From positions 62,001-126,000 of the forward strand of contig JADJDT010000042.1 of NCBI GenBank assembly GCA_016702545.1: a DNA stretch of 64,000 nt, in the 5' to 3' direction. This DNA comes from Pseudomonadota bacterium. Lineage in GTDB: Bacteria > Myxococcota_A > Polyangia > GCA-2747355. The notes beneath the pieces were generated by a model. The model did not search any database. It was not told where the DNA came from and saw only the letters and a list, made by a program, of their open reading frames with translations. Made by a program: the position numbers and the translations under genes. Below, piece after piece: positions 35,893 through 43,858 of the stretch; within the stretch, counting starts at the first letter, position 1; every line of letters starts with the position of its first letter.

Positions 35893-35923
35893 TTGCACGA
35901 TAACAGTGGTCGTGTTATCGTGC
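35893..35923 (+). promoter_or_regulatory. Promoter overlapped by an 11-bp inverted-repeat operator
   Basis: A perfect inverted repeat, GCACGATAACA and TGTTATCGTGC with a 7-nt spacer (35895-35923), sits immediately before the antitoxin gene. It contains TTGCAC (35893-35898) and TATCGT (35916-35921) separated by 17 nt, a plausible -35/-10 pair. The expected transcription start is within a few bases of ATG 35931, so the message may be leaderless. Binding by the downstream regulator would block the promoter: negative autoregulation is inferred. Confidence 0.7.
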
Positions 35924-35930
35924 TTTCGTC

Positions 35931-36944
35931 ATGTTAGAAGAAGCCGCCCCAGAACGCGCCGTGGACGCCGCCGTTCACGCGTATCTGCATGAGATCTTGG
36001 GAATCGCCCCCAAGGTTCGGGCGTGGCCGGGTGCCGGCAAGCTGCCTTACTTTCTGCAGGACACCTTCGAGGTCCGGGAACTGAACCTCCTGAATCGGCA
36101 GATGCTCCTGGCGATCGACAAGCGGCCCGAGAGGCAGGGACTGGCGAACGTTCGAGGCCAGATGGACAAGCTGCGCCAACTGGCCGCGATGCCCGTGGTC
36201 TACGTGACCGGCACCCTCGCGTCCTTTGAGCGCAAACGCCTCATCGAGCAGAAGGTACCGTTCCTGGTGCCGGGCAACCAGCTCTATCTGCCGGAGCTCG
36301 GAATCGACTTGCGCGAGTACTTTCGCAAGCCGCCCGCCGCTCCGGACACCGCACTCAGCCCGGCGACGCAGGCGATGCTGATTGCCGTCCTGCTGCGTAA
36401 GCCTTGGCGGGCCGAGTGGCAGCCCGCCGAGGTGGTCAGCGAGCTGGGCTACACCGCGATGACCCTGTCCCGGGCCGTCAGGGAGCTCACGGCCGCCGGC
36501 ATTGCGACCTTGCGCACCGAGGGGAGGGCGCGTTGGCTGCACACCGAGCGCACTGCCGCGGAGACGTGGGAGCGAGCGAAGCCGTTGTTGCGCAGCCCGA
36601 TCAAGCGCCGATTCTGGGCCCGTCCCATTCCCAAGTGGGAGCCGCCCCACGTGAGGCTGGCAGGGTTGAGCGCTCTGGCCCGACATTCGATGCTTTCCGA
36701 GCCGCAGTGGCCGATCTATGCCGTCAGCCCGGCGCAGTGGAAGACAGCGACGAAGGCCGACATCGAGACCCTGCCTGAGCCGCTGCCGGGAGCCTGCGAA
36801 TGGGAGCTCTGGCACTACAACCCCGCGCTCATCCACGAAAGCGAAACCGTCGATCCGCTTTCCTTGACGCTCAGCCTGGAGGGCAACACCGACGAGCGTG
36901 TTCAACTCGCGCTGGATGAACTGAAGGGGCGCTTTCCGTGGTGA
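35931..36944 (+). CDS. Winged-helix regulator, AbiEi-like antitoxin
   Basis: 337 aa partner of the nucleotidyltransferase downstream. The N-terminal half includes MPVVYVTGTLASFERKRLIE and VPFLVPGNQLYLPELGIDLR, a pattern I associate with regulators paired to AbiEii-type toxins. A winged helix follows (SPATQAMLIAVLLRKPW, EVVSELGYTAMTLSRAVREL, GIATLRTEGRARWL). Type IV AbiE antitoxins repress their own operon and neutralise the toxin without stable binding; both are inferred here. ATG 35931 lies right after the operator. It overlaps the toxin gene by 7 nt. Base composition is lower in GC and codon use differs from guaA, in line with acquisition. Confidence 0.75.
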   Translation: MLEEAAPERAVDAAVHAYLHEILGIAPKVRAWPGAGKLPYFLQDTFEVRELNLLNRQMLLAIDKRPERQGLANVRGQMDKLRQLAAMPVVYVTGTLASFERKRLIEQKVPFLVPGNQLYLPELGIDLREYFRKPPAAPDTALSPATQAMLIAVLLRKPWRAEWQPAEVVSELGYTAMTLSRAVRELTAAGIATLRTEGRARWLHTERTAAETWERAKPLLRSPIKRRFWARPIPKWEPPHVRLAGLSALARHSMLSEPQWPIYAVSPAQWKTATKADIETLPEPLPGACEWELWHYNPALIHESETVDPLSLTLSLEGNTDERVQLALDELKGRFPW

Positions 36945-37714
36945 GAGGACTCGATGTCTTTCGCGAATACTTCGCCGGCCACGCCGATCAGTTCGTGCTG
37001 ATCGGCGGCACGGCCGCGACTCTTGCGATGGAAGAGGCGGGGCTCGAGTTTCGTGCCACGAAAGACCTGGACATCGTCCTGCACATCGAAGCGCTCAGCC
37101 CGTCATTCGGCGAAGTGTTCTGGAGCTTCGTCGAAGCGGGCGGCTACGAGATCCGACAAGCCAGCGACACCGGGAAGCCCGTTTTCTACCGCTTCCAGAA
37201 GCCAGCTGACGAGCGCTTCCCTGTCATGCTGGAGCTGTTCTGTAGGGCTCCCGAAGGAATCAACCTCGCCGAAGGCAGTCACCTCACGCCGATCCCGATC
37301 AACGAGGCTGCTGCGAGTCTGTCCGCCATCCTGCTCGACGACGCGTATTACGAGTTCATCCTTGCAGGGCGCAAGGAAGTTGATGGATTGCCCTGGGTCG
37401 GCGAGGACAGGCTGATTCCGCTCAAGGCCAGCGCGTGGTTGGACCTCGGCGAGCGCCAGGCCAAGGGCGAACCGGTGGACAGCAAGAACATCCGCAAGCA
37501 TGCCAACGACGTGCTGCGTCTGTCGCAGCTGCTCGCGCCGGACGTTCGCATCGAGGTCGCCCCAAGAATCGCGCGGGATCTGAATCGCCTTCTCGATGCC
37601 ATCGAAGCGGATCGCACGATCGATCCGAAGTCCCTTGGGATCAACAGCAGCGTTGCCGAGATTGCCGAACGCATTGCGCAGGCCTACGGATTGAATCGAC
37701 GGCGCGCGACGTGA
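36938..37714 (+). CDS. AbiEii/AbiGii-family nucleotidyltransferase toxin
   Basis: Predicted type IV toxin, a DNA polymerase beta-like nucleotidyltransferase; relatives modify tRNA acceptor ends and arrest growth, for example during phage infection. 258 aa. FVLIGGTAATLAMEEAG, then TKDLDIVLHIE supplies the metal-binding acidic pair after the GG-type motif. RLIPLKASAWLDLGERQAKG and SKNIRKHANDVLRLSQLL form the helical C-terminal part typical of the family. GTG 36938 overlaps the antitoxin stop region by 7 nt, so the two are translationally coupled. It lies between the two guaA-end repeats. Confidence 0.85.
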   Translation: MVRGLDVFREYFAGHADQFVLIGGTAATLAMEEAGLEFRATKDLDIVLHIEALSPSFGEVFWSFVEAGGYEIRQASDTGKPVFYRFQKPADERFPVMLELFCRAPEGINLAEGSHLTPIPINEAAASLSAILLDDAYYEFILAGRKEVDGLPWVGEDRLIPLKASAWLDLGERQAKGEPVDSKNIRKHANDVLRLSQLLAPDVRIEVAPRIARDLNRLLDAIEADRTIDPKSLGINSSVAEIAERIAQAYGLNRRRAT

Positions 37715-38178
37715 TCGCGATGAGGTGACGTTGGCGGCCAAGCCCGCAGTCAGCGGCCAAGTGTCCACTGATGAAGTGCTCTGCCAGAATGGTTGGGGGC
37801 GACCTGGCGGAGCCAGATCGTTCGCCGAGAGTTGTGCGAGTCGATTGATCTGGATGGAGACACGTACTGCACCGCTCCTGTGGCATGGTGACGGTAAAAA
37901 AAAAGTGGCGAAAAAGCGAGGCGATACGATATCTCAAGGCGTTTGATGCCGACCCTTCTTGGGCGTTGCCCTGACCGACACGGACGCGCGTCGATGGTGT
38001 CGGCGATGCTGTCCGCGATCGTCGTGGGAATCGACAGATGTCGATAGATCTCGAAAGGTAAGCTTTGTCCGAACCGGCTGGAAACCCTCGCCAATGCTGG
38101 ACCGCGGCGGGTTGACGGTAAAAATGACGGTAAGAATCGGTGCAGCGCCTTCAGCCTCCATACAGATCAACAGCTTAG

Positions 38179-38336
38179 CACTACTGTGTCGGATCTCTCC
38201 CGTCGCCTGGGCTCGTTCTCGAAATCACAGGCTTTGTCGCTCGTCGGTCGCTTGCCACCAGCAACCTCCCTCCTCGCTTCGCGCCCGTGATTCCGAGCCC
38301 TTCGCCAGGCTCGGTCCGAAATCCGACACAGTAGTG
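38179..38336. repeat. Inverted-repeat element, family C (long copy)
   Basis: 158 bp with ends CACTACTGTGTCGGAT and its exact reverse complement, flanked on both sides by TTAG (38175-38178, 38337-38340), a likely 4-bp or TA target duplication. Sub-terminal CGAGCC/GGCTCG blocks extend the pairing. A 60-bp relative is at 39152. Confidence 0.88.
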
Positions 38337-38352
38337 TTAGAAGGCTCGTTGA

Positions 38353-38372
38353 TGATTGAGTGGGAGTAGGGG
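38353..38372 (+). other. Second copy of the guaA 3'-end sequence (putative attachment site)
   Basis: ATTGAGTGGGAGTAGGGG matches the guaA end at 17 of 18 bases and even preserves an IEWE-stop reading. With the copy at 35557 it brackets 2.8 kb that carries the toxin-antitoxin pair. Confidence 0.6.
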
Positions 38373-38472
38373 AGGCCCGCAAGCGCGGTAGCAGCGCGCC
38401 GTATCGCGGAGGCGACCAGGCCGACAACCGGCAGGCCGGTCTGTCCGGTCGTCACCAACGCCGGAGCCCGCC

Positions 38473-39138
38473 ATGATCGATACGCTGCTCGATCGCCTCG
38501 CGCGTCTGGACACCGGCACGGTATCGGACGCGCTCGACTTCCTCGCCCTGGCCGGCGCCACCGTCGGCCTGCGCCCGCTGTGGAACGGCCCGCGCGTCGT
38601 CGGACGGGCCAGCACCGTACAACTGGGGCCGAAGACCGACAGCACGCCGACCGTGCACCTGATCACGCCGGTGATCGCGTCGATCGCGAGCGACGACCGT
38701 GTGCTGGTCATCGCCGGTGGCATCGACGGCGTCTCCTGCTGGGGCGACATCCTTGCCAACGCCGCCCAGGTCAAGGGGGTGCGCGGCACCGTCATCGACG
38801 GCTTCAGCCGCGACATCGAGGCCAATGAAGCGATCGGCTACCCCGTCTACGGGCGCGGCGCGACGATGGTCAGCGCGCGCAACCGGGTCGTGCAGTTGGC
38901 CTCCGGGACGGCGGTAAAGGTCGCCGGTGTCACCGTGCGCGAGGGGGACTACGTGATCGCAGACCGCTGCGGCACCGTCTTCGTGGCGCAAGACCGCATC
39001 GTCGAGGTGCTCGACCTGGCCGAGCGCATCGCCCGCCGCCAGGACGGCATGGTGCAGGCCGTGCGTGCCGGCCGCTCCGTCGAGGATGTCATGCACGACC
39101 AGGAATTCGAGGCGATCAAGGTCGGAGGTCGTCCATGA
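38473..39138 (+). CDS. RraA-family protein (HMG/CHA aldolase or RNase-regulator-like)
   Basis: 221 aa. Members are class II aldolases cleaving 4-hydroxy-4-methyl-2-oxoglutarate, or regulators of RNase E (RraA). LDTGTVSDALDFLALAGATVG at the N-terminus, GDILANAAQVKGVRGTVIDG and FSRDIEANEA carry the conserved G-D...R-D that bind substrate and metal in the aldolases. GVTVREGDYVIADRCGTVFV is also typical. ATG 38473; no strong Shine-Dalgarno (GCCGGAGCCCGCC upstream). Which of the two activities applies cannot be told from sequence. It lies between the second and third guaA-end repeats, so it may be accessory. Confidence 0.82.
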   Translation: MIDTLLDRLARLDTGTVSDALDFLALAGATVGLRPLWNGPRVVGRASTVQLGPKTDSTPTVHLITPVIASIASDDRVLVIAGGIDGVSCWGDILANAAQVKGVRGTVIDGFSRDIEANEAIGYPVYGRGATMVSARNRVVQLASGTAVKVAGVTVREGDYVIADRCGTVFVAQDRIVEVLDLAERIARRQDGMVQAVRAGRSVEDVMHDQEFEAIKVGGRP

Positions 39139-39151
39139 ACCCGCACGATGA

Positions 39152-39211
39152 CACTACTGTGTCGGATTTCGGACCGAGCCCAGGCGACGGGAGGGATCCG
39201 ACACAGTAGTG
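39152..39211. repeat. Inverted-repeat element, family C (short copy)
   Basis: 60 bp with the same perfect CACTACTGTGTCGGAT ends. Its interior joins the two sub-terminal blocks of the long copy, in opposite orientation, with the central 100 bp deleted. It begins 13 nt after the RraA-like stop and abuts the family A copy that follows. Confidence 0.88.
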
Positions 39212-39212
39212 A

Positions 39213-39333
39213 TAAGGAGGCTGGCGGTAATTGGTCTGCCAGGTGGGCGGTCGAGGCGCCCGCGCGGCAAGGCGCGAGCAGGGCGCGGACTGCCTGGATG
39301 CAACCGACGAGCAACGCAGACGCGCGGGATGGA
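39213..39333. repeat. Dispersed palindromic element, family A copy 3, truncated
   Basis: Starts TAAGGAGGCTGGCGG and follows copies 1 and 2 to GCGCGGGATGGA, then diverges; the right arm is lost. It lies between convergent genes, directly after the family C short copy. Confidence 0.85.
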
Positions 39334-39384
39334 GCAGGGACCAGCGGGATGAGGGGCTCCCGACGGGGTCCGGAGTCGGCTCGG

Positions 39385-39397
39385 GCATCGAGTGGGA
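39385..39397 (+). other. Third, shorter copy of the guaA 3'-end sequence
   Basis: ATCGAGTGGGAG is identical to the last twelve guaA coding bases but is followed by CAA instead of TAG. It may mark the right limit of a second acquired segment (38.4-39.4 kb). Twelve bases is weak evidence on its own. Confidence 0.4.
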
Positions 39398-39425
39398 GCA
39401 ATCGCGCTCGCGGTCAGGGGAGGCT

Positions 39426-42081
39426 TCAGGGGAGGTTGACGAGCTCGTAGGGCAGCCGGGCCAGCGCCTGGCCCGAGCGCGCGTACCACAAGGGCAGGGG
39501 CAGGTCGGCGACGAGGGCGCGCAGCGCCGGCGGGAGCGCCGCCGCGGCCTGCTCGCCTGGCCCCCCGGCGCCCGCGCCGAGCAGGCGCGCGGCCCGCGCC
39601 AGCAGCCCGCGATCGCGGCGGGGCAGCACCACCAGATCGAAGGCCGCATCGTCGGCCAGCCCGGCGCGGCGCTGCGCCTCGAGCAAAGCCTCCTGCAGGC
39701 CACCCACCGCGTCGACCAGCCCTTGCCGCTGGGCCTGCGCACCGGTCCAGATCCGCCCGCGGGCGACGGCGTGGACGGCGTCCTGGGTCAGGCCGCGCCC
39801 GGTCGCCACCGCGCCGAGAAACCGGCGATAGAAGTGCTGGAGCTGCTGCAGGATGAAGCGCTGCTCCTCGGCACTGTAGGGGGCCACGGAGGAGTCGAGC
39901 CCCGCCCGCGCGCCGCGCAGGCTGGTGTCGTGGCCGATGCCGAGTCGGCGTAGCAGACCGCCGAAGTTGACCTTGCCGGTGAAGATCCCGATCGATCCGG
40001 TAATCGCCGCGGGCTCGGCGAAGATTCGGTCGCCCGCGCAGGCGGCGTAGTAGCCGCCCGAGGCCGCGACGTTGGCGAGCGAGACGATCACCGGCTTGAC
40101 CCGCCGCAGGGCCCGCACGGCGGCCCAGAGATGGTGGCTGGCCAGCGCCGAGCCCCCGGGGCTGTCGATGCGCAGCACCACCGCGCGAATGCGCGGGTCG
40201 AGGCGCACCGCGTCGAGCGCCGCGACCAGGGTGCCATCGCCGACCAGCTCGCGGCCGAGCAGCGGTATGCTGCTGCTCTGCCCGTCGACGATGTCGCCGT
40301 CGATCACGACGATCGCCAGCGCCGGCCCGCCGGGCCAGCGATCCCGCGCGCGCGCCAGCGCGGCCAAGGGCACGAGCTCGGCGTGCGTGCTGCGTTGCAC
40401 CTGACGCTGCAGGTCGGCGGGTGCCAGCACCTCGTCGACCAGCCCGGCGCTGCGCGCCTGGGGGGCGGTGAAGGGCCCGTGGTCGATCAAGGCGCGGACG
40501 CGCGCGGGGGAGAGTCGACGGTCGCGCGCCAGGTCGCGCACCAGCTGCTCGAAGACGTCGTCGAGTCGCGCCGCCGTCATCTCGCGCGCGGGGCCCGAGG
40601 GCGCGCTGCGCGTCAGCCCCTCGGGGGCCGCCTTGTACTCGGCGATGCGCACGAACTGCGGCTGGACGCCGACGTGATCGAAGAGCCCGCGCAGGTAGAA
40701 ATGCGTCTCGCCGAGGCCCTGTAGCCGCACGCCGCCGGCGTCGTCGAGCAGCACGCGGTCGGCGGCGGCCGCGACGTAGTAGTGTTGGGTGGCGGGGGCC
40801 TCGAGATAGGCTAGCACCCGTTTGCCGGCGCGGCGCAGCCGATGGATCCAGGCGCGCAGCTCCTGCGCCTGGGCCCAGCCCGCCTCGAGGTCGCCGATGC
40901 GCAACAGCAGGCCCCGCACGTCGGAGCGGCGCTCGATCGTGCGCAGCGTGCGCACCAGCGCGATCAGCCGGTGCTGGTTGAGCTTGCCGCTCAGCTCGAG
41001 CTGGATCAGGCGCGGCGAGGGCGCGAGCAGCGGTGGGCGGCGGGCGGCGTTGAAGCCCAGCGATACGCTGACCCCCCTGGTAGGCCGCGCGCGTGTCGGG
41101 ATGCTCGCCCAGTGGCCCCGGTCCCGCGGCGAGCGCGCGTCCGACGATCGTGGACACGGCCGCCCGCAGGCGCTCGAGGCCGAGCTGGAGGCCGAGGCTC
41201 CCGCGCAGGTCGGAGACGCGGTCGCCGTCGCGGTAGAAGTCGCGCCTCACGAGCTGCGCCTGAGCGAAGAGCCGCAGGCCCGACCAGGGCTCGGTGACCA
41301 CGCGCAGCGAGGGGTCGACGTCTCCGCGTCGCTCGCCGACTTGCACGCCGACGCCGAGCTCCAGCCGGCCGTCGGCCAGCGGTCGCCAGGCCACCTCGAG
41401 GTCGTAGAGGCGCTGCAGCGGCAGCCCGGCCAGCACGGGCGTGGTCAGATCGCGCACGGCGAGACCCAGCGCCAGCCACGGGGCCGGCCGCACCAGCACG
41501 CCCACGTCGGCGCTGCTGAGCGCATCGAGCGCGGGGTCGTCATTGGCCCAGAAGTGATGCCAGACTGCACCCAGCGCCAGCGCTGGAAAGGGCCTCCAGG
41601 CGGCGCCGAGGCTGAGTTTGACGCTGTCGGGGTAGCCGATGGCTGCCGCGGGTCGCAGCCATTGCAGACCACCCCCCAGCACCAACGAAGGTAGATAGGG
41701 CAGCGGGGCCGCGGCGAAGAGGGCATCGCCCGCGCCCTGCAACCGCCCGGTGCTGCGCAGCTCGGTGTGCTGCAGCAGCAGGCTGGCGCCCTCGAGCGGG
41801 CCGAGCGCGGCCGGGTTGATCTCGATCGCCGAGGCATCGCCGGTGCCGATGGGGGTCGGCGTGTGGAGCCGCAGGCCGGCGGTGGGTGGTTCGCCACCCA
41901 AGGGGCGCGGTGGTTGGCCTTGCGCTCGGCCGTGTCCCGGCGCCACGAGCGTCGCCAGCAGCACGGCCAGTAGCCCGGCCGGTGCACCGGCGCGCCTCTT
42001 GACGCGGCCGCTGCCAGGGGGGGGCGGCGGGGCTGGGGGCCGAAGCAAACCTGGAAGGGAAGGCGACGAGGGTTGGGGCAT
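39426..42081 (-). CDS. sppA: Outer-membrane-barrel / signal peptide peptidase SppA fusion (frameshifted)
   Basis: About 885 aa once one base is removed. ATG 42081 begins a signal peptide, followed by about 300 residues of beta-barrel-like sequence (GDASAIEINPAALGPLEGAS, SVKLSLGAAWRPFPALALGA). Then a complete tandem-domain SppA: IAEYKAAPEGL with the catalytic lysine, VLRIDSPGGSALASHHLWAA and AASGGYYAACAGDRI with the catalytic serine, ITGSIGIFTGKVNFGG. SppA digests leftover signal peptides and misfolded membrane proteins. The two frames meet at the C6 run 41072-41077; five Cs would restore one frame. As written, the barrel frame runs on unrelated and the SppA part starts inside. A barrel attached to SppA is unusual. 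Confidence 0.8.
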
Positions 42082-42092
42082 GGTGAGAGGAC

Positions 42093-42719
42093 CTAGTCTA
42101 GCGGGGCGAGGTTCGCCCGCGGGGCTTGGGGTGCGAGGCAACCGCTGCCTGCACTCAAGCGATGGGTGACGACCGCGCGGATGGCCCGCGCCGGCACCGG
42201 CCCGAAGTCGCGGCTGTCGGCACCGTGGTTGCGGTTGTCCGCGAGCACGAAGTAGTCGGCCGTGAGCTGGAACGGGCCGCTGTCCTTGGACTGGCGGCGC
42301 GGATCCTTGAGCACCAGGTATTCGGCTCCCGCCAGCGCCTCGTGCACCAGCAGCAGCGGCCGCGCTCGCTTCGCGGAGGGAGAGCCGGCGTCGTCCACGT
42401 CGCTGAGGTTGATCGGTCCCAGCGCTCGCCGCACGGCCGCGGTGTGGCCGACGAGGGGGACCTCGTGCGCGACGCTCACGGTGTCGCCCGGCACGCCGAC
42501 GACGCGGCGCAGCAGCGGTCGACCGGTCAGGGGGTGATCGAGCAGCACGAGGTCGCCACGGCGCGGCGCACGGCCCAGGCGCCAGGCCAGCAGCCAGTCG
42601 CCTGGTTGCAGCGTCGGCGCCATGTCGGTGCCGACCACGCGTGGTGTCACCACCAGCGCCAGTCGTGCCACGGCGGCGACGAGGACCAGCGTGAGCAGCG
42701 CAAGCGCAAGACGTCTCAT
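42093..42719 (-). CDS. Signal peptidase I homologue lacking both catalytic residues
   Basis: 208-aa S26-family protein with one N-terminal membrane anchor (RRLALALLTLVLVAAVARLA). The substrate-site box reads VVGTDMAPTLQPGD where active enzymes have GxSMxPTL: Ser is Asp. The box holding the general-base lysine reads LLRRVVGVPGDTV where KRxxGxPGD is expected: Lys is Arg. The structural box VLADNRNHGADSRDFGPVP is intact. It is probably not a peptidase but may bind signal peptides or regulate another protein. ATG 42719; a longer upstream reading frame has no homology. It lies 11 nt upstream of the SppA fusion on the same strand, so both may be cotranscribed. Confidence 0.85.
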   Translation of the reverse strand: MRRLALALLTLVLVAAVARLALVVTPRVVGTDMAPTLQPGDWLLAWRLGRAPRRGDLVLLDHPLTGRPLLRRVVGVPGDTVSVAHEVPLVGHTAAVRRALGPINLSDVDDAGSPSAKRARPLLLVHEALAGAEYLVLKDPRRQSKDSGPFQLTADYFVLADNRNHGADSRDFGPVPARAIRAVVTHRLSAGSGCLAPQAPRANLAPLD

Positions 42720-43079
42720 CGGCGACACCCGTGGGCTGGCCACCTGCGCTGCGTCCACGACTCCAGCGTCAGGCGTGCGACCGCATCCTATCATCAGACC
42801 GTGCAGGGACGGCGCGGGTGCGAGCGACGACCGCGCGCGGGCTCGGCAAAGCACCCGCTCGAGCTCGGCGCGTCGGCGCGAACTGTCGCGCCATTGCCAC
42901 AGCCCGGCGCGCGCCTGTCGTGAATGCGCCACACATCAGAGCTCATGTAGTAGATGTGATGATTCGTGTAAGAGTCTAAGATGATGTTTTGTTTTTCGCA
43001 TCGTGAAGGCCGGCGCGGCTCTTGCTTGCGAGCTGAGGCACCGAAAGGGCTGCAGCTCTCACCCACCCGCGAGGTCAGC
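42720..43079. other. Divergent promoter region between lepB-like and crp-like genes
   Basis: GC-rich near the lepB-like start, AT-richer from about 42930. CACATC (42932-42937) and GATGTG (42953-42958) form a 6-bp inverted repeat with 15-nt spacing, possibly a site for the adjacent Crp/Fnr protein. No gene seen; open frames here lack protein-like features. Confidence 0.4.
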
Positions 43080-43805
43080 ATGTCGAGCGTTTGCCCGAGC
43101 GAGATCAGGACCTGGACCGGCCTGCCCGGAGGCGACCAGCTGCGGCAGGTAGGCTTGTTTGCAGAGCTCAGTGAAGGTGACCTGGCGGCGCTGGCCCGAC
43201 GCGCGGCCACGCGGCGTATCCGGCCGGGCGGGCTGATCGTCGGCCAGGGCGAGCCTGCGGAGGGGCTCTACGTCGTGGCGCAGGGGCGGGCGAAGGTGGT
43301 GCTCTTCGGCGAGACGGGCCGCGAGCTGACGCTGCGCCTGCTCGGCAGCGGTGAGTTCTTCGGTGAGGAGGCCGTGCTCGATCAGGGCACGGTGCCCACG
43401 AGCCTGGTCGCGCTCGAGCCGACGCTGCTGGTGGTCATCGACCGCGTGGCCTTCATCGAGGCGCTAGAGCGGCACCCCGTGACCGCCCTGCGCCTGGTGC
43501 GCCATATGGCAGAACGCACCCGCCGCAGCGATGCGCTGATCGGCGGGCTGGCGCTGCACGACGTGGGTGCGCGCTTGGTGCGCGCGCTGATCGATCTCGG
43601 CGAGGCCCAGGGCGAGCGGCGCGACGACGGCGTCTTCATCCGCCGGCGCCCCACGCAGCAGGACCTCGCCAACATGGTCGGCACCTCGCGCGAGAGCGTC
43701 TCGCGGGCCCTCTCGGCGATGGCGCGTCGCGGGCTCGTCGTCGCTCGCGGGCGCTCGTTGCTGCTGCGCCGGGCGCTGATGGAGGCGCCGAGCGCGGCCG
43801 CCTGA
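43080..43805 (+). CDS. Crp/Fnr-family transcriptional regulator
   Basis: 241 aa. Cyclic-nucleotide-binding-like domain at about 20-140 (LRQVGLFAELSEGDLAALAR, LIVGQGEPAEGLYVVAQGRA, LRLLGSGEFFGEEAVLDQG), a dimerisation helix, and a Crp-type winged helix (RRRPTQQDLANMVGTSRESV, SRALSAMARRGLVV). No N-terminal cysteine cluster, so it is not an iron-sulfur Fnr. Whether it binds cAMP or another ligand is unclear. ATG 43080 is preferred to ATG 42981 because homologues begin about there; a Shine-Dalgarno is weak (GCGAGGTCAGC). Confidence 0.9.
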   Translation: MSSVCPSEIRTWTGLPGGDQLRQVGLFAELSEGDLAALARRAATRRIRPGGLIVGQGEPAEGLYVVAQGRAKVVLFGETGRELTLRLLGSGEFFGEEAVLDQGTVPTSLVALEPTLLVVIDRVAFIEALERHPVTALRLVRHMAERTRRSDALIGGLALHDVGARLVRALIDLGEAQGERRDDGVFIRRRPTQQDLANMVGTSRESVSRALSAMARRGLVVARGRSLLLRRALMEAPSAAA

Positions 43806-43858
43806 GGCCCTCGCGCGCGCCAGCGTCGGCGCGCGACCGGAGCGGCGGTAGGGCGGGC

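Larger units (their letters stand above)
37715..38472. other. AT-richer non-coding part of the guaA island with repeated TGACGGTAA sites
   Basis: No convincing gene on either strand. TGACGGTAARAA occurs at 37889-37900, 38113-38124 and 38125-38136, like arm-type integrase sites or fragments of a lost element. A palindromic element (38179-38336) and the second guaA-end repeat (38353-38372) lie at its right side. An A9 run is at 37896-37904. Integrase homology was not found. Confidence 0.5.

Noticed and set aside
37959..38369. 136-codon open frame in the guaA island ending in IEWE
   Set aside because: The ending comes from the duplicated guaA 3' end; the rest crosses an inverted-repeat element and has no homology-like pattern.
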